Shown here piece after piece: positions 1 to 4,269 of a stretch of 5,335 nucleotides of DNA. Source of the stretch: an uncultured Subdoligranulum sp. Its GTDB lineage: Bacteria > Bacillota_A > Clostridia > Oscillospirales > Ruminococcaceae. Position 1 is the stretch's first letter, and the number at the start of each line of letters is the position of its first letter. Where the stretch lies: NCBI RefSeq assembly GCF_937890665.1, contig NZ_CALADU010000289.1, forward strand, positions 1 to 5,335, written 5' to 3'. The notes beneath the pieces were generated by a model. The model worked only from the letters and a program-made list of their open reading frames with translations. It made no database searches and had not been told where the DNA came from. The position numbers and the translations under genes were made by a program.

Positions 1-339
1 CAGATTTGGCTATTTCTTCTGGCCTCTTTGGGGCTATTTTAGGTGAACCCTAATAGTGCTTATACATAGGCTCATTCTTCTAGTATATTCATACCATCTG
101 TTTACATGATAAAAGTATTTCTGATAGAAATGTTAGGTTCTCTTAAATTCTTGTTTGCAAAAGGGTTTAGTTGTCCAATTATTAATTTAATATACCAAGT
201 TTATTATATTGCACTGAGCACAAATTTACAATCCAGTTTTCTGTCATAATGGATAAAATATACATAAGTTCTATGGTTGTTCGCTATAACGTAATTGCTT
301 TATGTTATAAACTAACGTAGACAAAATGATCCCATAAAA
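1..339. other. AT-rich gene-free left flank
   Basis: This stretch is clearly AT-rich. No open reading frame with a plausible ribosome binding site was found on either strand. It lies downstream of the SLOG gene, so it would hold that gene's 3' end and whatever separates it from the next gene or from the element boundary. The only structure I can support is an AT-rich hairpin at 285-309 (listed separately). A short direct repeat, GGCTATTT at 8-15 and 33-40, is present but could be chance. I see no recombinase target, tRNA or inverted terminal repeat here. Confidence 0.5.
285..309. repeat. AT-rich hairpin downstream of the SLOG gene
   Basis: Positions 285-294 (TATAACGTAA) pair with 300-309 (TTATGTTATA) around a 5-base loop. 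There is one G-T wobble when read on the plus strand, which becomes an A-C mismatch on the minus strand. It lies about 30 bases past the SLOG stop codon. It has no T-tract on the minus strand and is AT-rich, so it is at best a weak terminator. It could equally be a protein binding site or chance in AT-rich DNA. Confidence 0.3.
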
Positions 340-798
340 CTACTTATTCATAGAACCAGAACTAGTTTCTAGCGTTATTGTTGTTTTCCCTTTCTTTTTA
401 GCTATACTCGAAAAGCGAAATGCCCCTCCGTACTCTCGTGTTACATAAAGTACCACAAAATCCGTGTGGTTGACCATCCACATATTGCGCCAGAAAATAG
501 CAAAACGTTTGGGGACCTTTTCTATGCCTTCTGGCAAAATAGTATCGGAAAAATCCTCTAGAAAATTTGGGGACTTGCCAGAGGGCATATAAGCAAGCGC
601 AACGGCGTATCCAACCTCTGGATACGCCGTTGTTACTTCTTTCAGAACAGAACGCACCATACGGTCAAAATTGCCCTGATTACCAACATAGAACATGGTT
701 ACTCCGTGATTTTCGATCAAATCCACCACCGCCGCGTGAATTTTCGGTTTGATGCTTTCTGGACAATCCCGATGGCCAAAGAACGTACAACTTTTCAA
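340..798 (-). CDS. SLOG-family (Rossmann-like) protein
   Basis: A 152-residue single-domain protein that I recognise as the short SLOG-type family common in Clostridia and their mobile elements. SLOG domains are Rossmann-like folds that bind, sense or process nucleotide-type ligands; the ligand of this subfamily is unknown to me. Visible marks are the N-terminal strand ending in FFGHRD (6-11), the glycine-rich loop GNQGNFD (39-45) after the second strand, a conserved-looking RN pair (104-105), a hydrophobic strand FVVLYVT (114-120) followed by YGGA (123-126), and a final KKKGKTTITL segment. The length is normal for the family and there is no signal peptide or membrane segment, so it is probably cytosolic. 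The start is TTG at 798; it is favoured because GGGAGGTGG sits about 8 bases upstream and the FFGHRD strand begins right after it. It is divergent from the XRE gene and shares its operator-like repeats, one of which contains this ribosome binding site. Family assignment is good; physiological role is not known. Confidence 0.82.
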   Translation of the reverse strand: MKSCTFFGHRDCPESIKPKIHAAVVDLIENHGVTMFYVGNQGNFDRMVRSVLKEVTTAYPEVGYAVALAYMPSGKSPNFLEDFSDTILPEGIEKVPKRFAIFWRNMWMVNHTDFVVLYVTREYGGAFRFSSIAKKKGKTTITLETSSGSMNK

Positions 799-800
799 CT

Positions 801-818
801 AGTCCACCTCCCTGTACT
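801..818 (-). promoter_or_regulatory. Operator-like repeat, copy 1 (over SLOG ribosome binding site)
   Basis: On the minus strand this reads AGTACAGGGAGGTGGACT and fits AGTACAG-N6-GGAC, the pattern shared with copies at 848 and 898. The N6 part is the core of the SLOG Shine-Dalgarno sequence, so a protein bound here would lie on the start of the SLOG transcript. The imperfect dyad AGTAC-N8-GGACT suits a dimeric HTH regulator. The binding protein is inferred, not shown. Confidence 0.55.
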
Positions 819-832
819 GTTTTCATCATATC

Positions 833-838
833 ATAATA
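833..838 (-). promoter_or_regulatory. Possible -10 of the SLOG promoter
   Basis: TATTAT on the minus strand, about 35-40 bases upstream of the TTG start, with no convincing -35 hexamer at 16-18 bases (the best, CTGTAA, matches 3 of 6). Overlapping TATGAT hexamers at 830-835 and 825-830 are alternatives. Any of these puts the -35 zone on or next to the central operator-like repeat. Confidence 0.35.
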
Positions 839-843
839 GCTCG

Positions 844-869
844 AAATAGTACAGTTACAGGGACTATTT
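844..869. promoter_or_regulatory. Operator-like repeat, copy 2 (central, extended palindrome)
   Basis: This copy contains AGTACAG-N6-GGAC (848-864) inside a longer dyad. AAATAGTAC (844-852) faces GGACTATTT (861-869) with 8 of 9 positions complementary and 8 bases between. It is the most symmetric of the three copies and lies where the -35 elements of both divergent promoters would be. It is therefore the best candidate for a primary operator of the adjacent XRE protein. Confidence 0.6.
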
Positions 870-885
870 TGCCGTTCCATACTCC

Positions 886-891
886 TATAAT
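886..891 (+). promoter_or_regulatory. -10 of the XRE gene promoter
   Basis: A perfect TATAAT hexamer lies 32 bases before the XRE start codon. The expected -35 zone (about 863-868, ACTATT) is poor and falls in the right arm of the central palindrome. The predicted transcript start, near 898, coincides with the third operator-like copy. That arrangement fits autoregulation. Confidence 0.6.
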
Positions 892-897
892 TGTGGT

Positions 898-915
898 AGT
901 ACAGCAAAAGGGACG
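898..915 (+). promoter_or_regulatory. Operator-like repeat, copy 3 (over XRE transcript start)
   Basis: AGTACAGCAAAAGGGACG matches copy 2 at 14 of the first 17 positions and lies exactly 50 bases from it on the same strand. It spans the predicted XRE transcription start and reaches the first base of the GGTGG ribosome binding site at 915-919. Occupancy would be expected to block transcription or leader clearance. Confidence 0.58.
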
Positions 916-923
916 GTGGTCAC

Positions 924-1163
924 ATGAAACTGAATGAAGCGGTCAGCCAGCGACTTCAGGAATTGCTGAAAGAGCGAGGTATGACCCAATATCAGTTATC
1001 TATGAAAAGCGGCGTTCCTAAGTCTACCATTGGCAACGTTGTAAACTGTATGTACGACTCCGTAAAACTGCGCATCATCCATGAACTGTGTCAGGGCATG
1101 AATTTGAACGTCAGTGAGTTTTTTAATTCTTCCATGTTTGAGGAAGAAAATCTTGAACCGTAA
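924..1163 (+). CDS. XRE-family (Cro/C1-type) HTH regulator
   Basis: A 79-residue DNA-binding protein made almost entirely of one Cro/C1-type helix-turn-helix domain. Helix 1 is near 5-17 (AVSQRLQELLKER), the HTH first helix is TQYQLSMKSG (21-30), the turn is VPKS, and the recognition helix is about STIGNVVNC (34-42). Two further helices run to about residue 68, and the tail is acidic (EEENLEP). It has no extra sensor or protease-linked domain, so any control must come from a partner, a ligand or concentration. The start at 924 has a modest ribosome binding site (GGTGG at 915-919) at short spacing. The gene is divergent from the SLOG gene, and three copies of one dyad lie between them, so it probably represses itself and possibly the SLOG gene. 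The HTH call is firm; the target assignment is inference. Confidence 0.9.
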   Translation: MKLNEAVSQRLQELLKERGMTQYQLSMKSGVPKSTIGNVVNCMYDSVKLRIIHELCQGMNLNVSEFFNSSMFEEENLEP

Positions 1164-1196
1164 GGCTGCCAGTGTGAACTGGCAGCCTTATTTGTT
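1161..1196 (+). terminator. Rho-independent terminator of the XRE gene
   Basis: TAAGGCTGCCAGT (1161-1173) pairs perfectly over 13 bases with ACTGGCAGCCTTA (1178-1190) around a GTGA loop, which is a GNRA-type tetraloop. TTTGTT follows. The stem begins inside the TAA stop codon. The stem is very stable but the T-tract is short, so termination is likely strong but not certain. Confidence 0.85.
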
Positions 1197-1234
1197 CTGT
1201 GGGGGCTGTGGTTTATATGAACATTGTAATCACA

Positions 1235-1243
1235 TGATATAAT
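1235..1243 (+). promoter_or_regulatory. Extended -10 promoter of the 120-aa gene
   Basis: TGATATAAT is an extended -10 (TG-N-TATAAT) with no good -35 at normal spacing, which is usual for extended -10 promoters. It sits after the XRE terminator and predicts a transcript start near 1250, giving a leader of about 50 bases. The 120-aa gene therefore has its own promoter. Confidence 0.65.
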
Positions 1244-1298
1244 TTAGATGTCATTAATCATTTCAAGTGTCCAATCGGTTCAAAAAGGAGAATTTAGT

Positions 1299-1661
1299 AT
1301 GTTAGAGTTGTTGTCCAATACTGATTGCAACAGTCAAAGCAACTTATCTAATCAAGGTACCAACAGTGTTCATTTAGAAAACAATTTCGTCTATGAACAG
1401 TTATCGGATTGGCTGAAGAAAGAAAATATCCATTTGGAAAAAGAAATGTTCCGGGCTGTTTTAGATTCCTCCAGAAAGCTCGTAGATAATTATCTTTCCA
1501 CGGGAAAGGTAACTTTGCGAACAGCGTGTAGAGATTCATTTTACTTTCATACCTTTACAGCCCCAGATGGCATCCACACAGATGTAAAGCAAGTTCAAAA
1601 ATATGTTTCTGATTTTTGGAAGGTTTTGAAACCGATCTTAGCCCGAAAAGGTAGTCATTGA
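1299..1661 (+). CDS. Hypothetical protein, 120 aa, unknown function
   Basis: I do not recognise this protein. The start at 1299 (MLELLSNTDC) is chosen because AAGGAG at 1285-1290 lies 8 bases upstream. An in-frame ATG at 1248 would fall at or before the predicted transcript start and has no ribosome binding site. Residues 1-28 are polar and rich in Asn and Ser, so probably disordered. About 30-68 looks helical and amphipathic (FVYEQLSDWLKKENI, then EKEMFRAVLDSSRKLVDNYL). Around 70-90 lies a possible beta segment (KVTLRTACRDSFYFHTFTAP), and 93-113 looks helical (HTDVKQVQKYVSDFWKVL). No signal peptide or membrane segment is visible. Its AT-rich codons match the SLOG/XRE block, not the mobilization genes. 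It converges with the 108-aa gene, with only 5 bases between their stop codons. A small accessory or adaptor protein is possible but unproven. Confidence 0.72.
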   Translation: MLELLSNTDCNSQSNLSNQGTNSVHLENNFVYEQLSDWLKKENIHLEKEMFRAVLDSSRKLVDNYLSTGKVTLRTACRDSFYFHTFTAPDGIHTDVKQVQKYVSDFWKVLKPILARKGSH

Positions 1662-1666
1662 TCTTT

Positions 1667-1993
1667 TTACAGCGGTTCCGCGTCCGTCCAGTTGATGTCG
1701 CCGTATGCATTGGCGGTCAGGGTGCAGTGCCAGAGGGTACGGTCACGGACCTTGGCGAAGTCAATGGTGCTTTTGCGAGGCGCATAGCGTTCCCCGGCAC
1801 CGCGCCAGCAGGCCAGGCGAATCTTCTCGCCGGTGTCCAGATTGGTGAAGTAGCAGAACAGGCACATGTGCTTACCCCAAGTGCGGTAATCAAGGCGCAA
1901 GCGGAAAGTCCCCGCCTTCTCGGGGCGCTGGTACCGCTGCAGGTTGGCTTTCATGCGTTCTTCATAAGAGGTCAAAATGCCGTAGGGATTCAT
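1667..1993 (-). CDS. Small conserved-looking protein at the end of the relaxase operon
   Basis: A 108-residue protein, last gene of the leftward mobC-relaxase cluster. The start at 1993 (MNPYGILTSYEERM) is chosen for AAAGGA at 2002-2007, 8 bases upstream. A longer frame from 2047 would overlap the relaxase end and lacks support. After a short helical N-terminus (about 8-21), the rest alternates strand-like and charged segments: GTFRLRLDYRTWG (28-40), MCLFCYFTNLDTGEKIRLACWRG (43-65), then LWHCTLTANAYGDINW (87-102). Cys 43-47 spacing (CLFC would be Cys-x-x-Cys at 44-47) and further Cys at 62 and 90 are notable, but I cannot call a metal site. A compact mostly-beta fold is my reading. It starts 28 bases after the relaxase stop, so it is probably co-expressed and could assist relaxosome or element maintenance. 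I recall no function, and the family is unnamed here. Confidence 0.75.
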   Translation of the reverse strand: MNPYGILTSYEERMKANLQRYQRPEKAGTFRLRLDYRTWGKHMCLFCYFTNLDTGEKIRLACWRGAGERYAPRKSTIDFAKVRDRTLWHCTLTANAYGDINWTDAEPL

Positions 1994-2021
1994 AGTCTTT
2001 GTCCTTTCTGTGATTGGTTGG

Positions 2022-3407
2022 TTATCGTTCTTTCCGGTGGGCGGCACGCTGCTGCTCCCGGTCGTTCAACAGCTGGATGTTCTCCCGCATACGTTTGACA
2101 CGGGAAGGGATTTGCTGGGCAGTTTTCAGCTCCTTTCTTGTTTCAGTGATCTGTTTGGTCAGTTCATCCTTTTCCGTGTGGAGAGCCTCACACTCGGTCG
2201 GGTCGCGGCAGCGGCGCAGACGGTTGCGGCACTTGGTGCGCCGGGCCTCCAGATCGGTCAGTTTCTGCTCCTGCTCCGATGTAAAAGCAGCTACGTCCTC
2301 TGCGGTATTCAGGGAATGCAGTTCCAGAAGATGCAGCTGCTTTTCAATTTCTGCCCAGCGGCGGTAATCCTCCCGCATGGCCGGGTGAGGCGGGCGGTAG
2401 TTGGGTGTTGTGGTAGGCAGCTTGCCCAGCAGGTAGCAGTAATACAGGTAGGTGCGGTAGATACCGAACGCCTCCATGATGGCCTTGCGGAAGTCTTGAC
2501 GCAGCTTCTGGTAATGGGGATGCACCGGCGGGTAACGCTTGTTGTAGATCTCCATGCGTTTGAAAATCCCCATCATTTGATTCTGCTGGATGCGCTGGGT
2601 CATTGCCTGCGGGGTGTACTCCTCTCCCAACGTCTTGAAGCGCACGGCACGGCGGTCATGGGGCAGTTTGATGGTTGGGTATTTGTGGTTGGGATTGAAG
2701 TCCACCTCATAGCCCATCTTTCGCAGGATGCGGGGCAGATCTCGGGGTGTCTCGCTGCGCAAGATAGCCAGATCAATATCCTGGCGCATGACGTTATACC
2801 GAGTAGGCTCTCCGGCTTTTTCGGCCAGGTAGAGGTTACGGGGCACCCGGTGGGCATCCTTTTTGTCTACCACCGAAAGCCCCTGCTCCCGGCACAGTTC
2901 ATCCGAAGCGTCCTGCAGGGCACGGTAGGTCTTTTTGCAGTCGTTGTACCTCTTGCCGTCCATGAAGGATACCGAGTTGATGACGAAATGGTTGTGACAG
3001 CAGTCGGTGTTCAGGTGGGTGGCCACCAGCACCTGAAAGCGGTCACCCCACACCCGTTTGGCCAGTTCCACCCCGATGGCGTGACACTGCTCCGGCGTGA
3101 CTTCGCCGGGGCGGAAACTCTGGTAGGCGTGGAAGGCCACCGTACCCCCGGCCTTGCCGAATTGCTGTTTGGTCAGCTCCATCTGCTGGCGGGCAATCTC
3201 CGGCACACAGTTGACACCGCTGACAAACAGCTGGCTTTCCCGGGTGGTTTTGGCGTCATTGGCGGCATATTGCAGCACGTCGTTCAGGTTGTCCTTGCCC
3301 GCAGACAGACCGGTCAGGTCCGGCAGGCGGGTCTTTCCCTCATTTCCGGCATAGCGTATAACCGCATCCAGACGCCCTTTCACGGGCCAGATCTTGGTGA
3401 CAGCCAT
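2022..3407 (-). CDS. Relaxase / mobilization nuclease (MOBP-type)
   Basis: A 461-residue DNA relaxase that would nick oriT, stay bound to the 5' end through a tyrosine, and lead the strand into a recipient via a helper secretion system. The N-terminal nuclease domain shows motif I with the probable catalytic Tyr19 (DAVIRYAGN), a middle motif around His93 (AFHAYQSFRPGEVTPEQ), and the metal-binding motif HLNTDCCHNHFVINSV at 131-146, whose His131, His138 and His140 form the three-histidine site. SFMDGKRYNDCK follows, typical of clostridial relaxases. Residues 200-330 are a basic linker or DNA-contact region with aromatic-rich YRTYLYYCYLLGKLP (318-331). About 372-430 is a charged coiled-coil-like segment and the C-terminus is very basic. 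Length is ordinary for the family and no break is seen. The start at 3407 has AAGGAGG at 3419-3425, overlapping the end of mobC, so translation is probably coupled. Family call is firm; exact MOB subclass is not. Confidence 0.94.
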   Translation of the reverse strand: MAVTKIWPVKGRLDAVIRYAGNEGKTRLPDLTGLSAGKDNLNDVLQYAANDAKTTRESQLFVSGVNCVPEIARQQMELTKQQFGKAGGTVAFHAYQSFRPGEVTPEQCHAIGVELAKRVWGDRFQVLVATHLNTDCCHNHFVINSVSFMDGKRYNDCKKTYRALQDASDELCREQGLSVVDKKDAHRVPRNLYLAEKAGEPTRYNVMRQDIDLAILRSETPRDLPRILRKMGYEVDFNPNHKYPTIKLPHDRRAVRFKTLGEEYTPQAMTQRIQQNQMMGIFKRMEIYNKRYPPVHPHYQKLRQDFRKAIMEAFGIYRTYLYYCYLLGKLPTTTPNYRPPHPAMREDYRRWAEIEKQLHLLELHSLNTAEDVAAFTSEQEQKLTDLEARRTKCRNRLRRCRDPTECEALHTEKDELTKQITETRKELKTAQQIPSRVKRMRENIQLLNDREQQRAAHRKER

Positions 3408-3413
3408 CTCTTC

Positions 3414-3695
3414 TCACTCCTCCTTCTGCGGCACTGTAACCGCTCGCTGTACGGTCAGCAGCGTTTCCAGAATCTCACGCTGCACCTCCGGTGTGTTGTC
3501 CTTTTGGTAAAGGGCGGTAAGAGCATCCAGCACCTGCCGGTAGTCAGCGTTGGGCAGTTGACGGGGCATCTGGTTGTGCAGCCGCATGCGGATGTATTGG
3601 GAGAGTGTCAGCCCGCATCGGGCGGCCGCCAGTTCAAACAACTTCTTTTCTTCCGCTGTTACCCGGATGTTCATTTGCACGTTTCGAGTCAACAT
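3414..3695 (-). CDS. mobC: MobC-like relaxosome accessory protein (ribbon-helix-helix)
   Basis: A 93-residue protein with an N-terminal ribbon-helix-helix fold. The strand is about NVQMNIRVT (5-13), helix A about AEEKKLFELAAARCG (14-28), the turn is LTLSQ, and helix B is YIRMRLHNQ (34-42). This is the usual layout of MobC/relaxosome proteins that bind oriT as dimers and recruit or position the relaxase. The remainder (50-88) is helical (YRQVLDALTALYQ, REILETLLTVQRA), suited to oligomerisation. The start at 3695 is favoured by GGAGGTG (3701-3707) at ideal spacing; the open frame continues upstream to 3962, but that part would translate the hairpin-rich non-coding stretch. The stop lies 6 bases before the relaxase start, and the relaxase ribosome binding site is inside this gene. 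The binding target is probably the adjacent 3710-3894 region. The symbol is by similarity of type, not a proven orthologue. Confidence 0.88.
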   Translation of the reverse strand: MLTRNVQMNIRVTAEEKKLFELAAARCGLTLSQYIRMRLHNQMPRQLPNADYRQVLDALTALYQKDNTPEVQREILETLLTVQRAVTVPQKEE

Positions 3696-3715
3696 AATTT
3701 CACCTCCATATAGCA

Positions 3716-3743
3716 AAAGACCGGGCATTACTGCTCGGTCTTT
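3716..3743. repeat. Hairpin in the mobC leader
   Basis: AAAGACCGGGCA (3716-3727) faces TGCTCGGTCTTT (3732-3743) around TTAC. Pairing is complete apart from position 3724/3735, which is G-T on the plus strand and A-C on the minus strand. It lies about 20 bases upstream of the mobC start. Read leftwards, the stem ends in TTTT and then GC, so it resembles a leaky terminator or attenuator between tnpV and mobC. It could also be an outer oriT element. Confidence 0.55.
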
Positions 3744-3776
3744 GCATTGTTGCGTTGTTGGATTTTCGGGGTTCAT

Positions 3777-3845
3777 AGGGGCTGCGCCCCTTGCCAGCGT
3801 CCTGCGCTGGGGCGGCGTATGGCTTGCAAAAGCTATACAAAGCCA
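3777..3845. other. oriT: Candidate origin of transfer (oriT) with three hairpins
   Basis: In the roughly 200-base gene-free gap before mobC and the relaxase, three inverted repeats follow one another. AGGGGC/GCCCCT (3777-3782 and 3786-3791) has a 3-base loop. CCAGCG/CGCTGG (3794-3799 and 3805-3810) has loop TCCTG. GTATGGCTT/AAGCTATAC (3817-3825 and 3830-3838) has loop GCAA and a single G-T pair. TGGCTT at 3820 can alternatively pair with AAGCCA at 3840. Inverted repeats beside the accessory protein and relaxase genes are the expected position and form of oriT in MOBP systems. TCCTGC at 3800-3805 resembles the core of the IncP-type nic site (ATCCTG/C), but six bases are weak evidence. The nick position and strand cannot be fixed by eye. 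Confidence 0.5.
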
Positions 3846-3894
3846 GTGCTCGTTACCCCTGCGGACAGGTGTTTTTGTACGGACTGAAAAGGAA

Positions 3895-4257
3895 TCACTC
3901 CAGCGCGTCCCCGTACAGAAGGTCCGGCAGGACCGCTTCCTCGGCTGCATTCTTGATTGCATTCATGCGCCCTGCCCAGGCCAGCGGATCGGCCCGTTTG
4001 AGGGCTTCATCCACGCCCTGCTGGCGGGCCATCCGGGCGATGGTATCTTCCACCATCTGCCGGACTTCGGCGTCCACATCGGCCAGATGGCTGTGCAGCG
4101 TACCTTCCAGAAGCATGAGGTCAAACAGGTCGGGGCGGTGCTCCTGCAGGAACTGCCGCCGCAGTTCGCCGTATTTGCCGATGGGCCGGGTGTCGGTTTC
4201 GGGAAGGATCAGATCGGGAATCAGATAGCCGTTGATCTCGGTGTAAGTCAGTTTCAT
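3895..4257 (-). CDS. tnpV: TnpV-family transposon protein
   Basis: A 120-residue protein that I recognise as TnpV, named from the Tn4451/Tn4453 mobilizable transposons of Clostridium. The diagnostic N-terminus is MKLTYTEINGYLIPDL, followed by IGKYGELRRQFLQEHRP (26-42), LLEGTLHSHLADVD (49-62) and DPLAWAGRMNAIKNAAEEAVL (90-110). The family's function is unknown: in Tn4451 it accompanies the recombinase TnpX but is not the recombinase itself. The protein is mostly helical and acidic with no membrane segment. Full length appears present. The start at 4257 has AAGGAGG at 4264-4270, overlapping the parB-like stop, with 12 bases between the genes, so the two are coupled. No TnpX-like large serine recombinase is in the window, so the rest of the element lies outside or this gene has been recombined into another backbone. 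Confidence 0.9.
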   Translation of the reverse strand: MKLTYTEINGYLIPDLILPETDTRPIGKYGELRRQFLQEHRPDLFDLMLLEGTLHSHLADVDAEVRQMVEDTIARMARQQGVDEALKRADPLAWAGRMNAIKNAAEEAVLPDLLYGDALE

Positions 4258-4269
4258 GGTGTGCCTCCT

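Noticed and set aside
680..907. Minus-strand 75-codon frame over the SLOG-XRE intergenic region
   Set aside because: It overlaps the SLOG gene in another frame and runs across the operators and promoters. It has no supporting features.
1248..1298. Earlier ATG for the 120-aa protein
   Set aside because: It coincides with the predicted transcript start of the extended -10 promoter and has no Shine-Dalgarno sequence, unlike the ATG at 1299.
1994..2047. Earlier start for the 108-aa protein
   Set aside because: It overlaps the end of the relaxase gene, and the later ATG has AAAGGA at good spacing.
2010..3713. Long plus-strand open frame (567 codons) opposite the relaxase and mobC genes
   Set aside because: It is the antisense shadow of two firmly identified genes in GC-rich DNA. 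The translation is rich in Val, Leu, Gln and His, with no domain and no ribosome binding site.
3696..3962. N-terminal extension of the mobC frame
   Set aside because: It would translate the oriT-like hairpins and overlap tnpV. The ATG at 3695 has an excellent GGAGGTG and starts right before the RHH domain.
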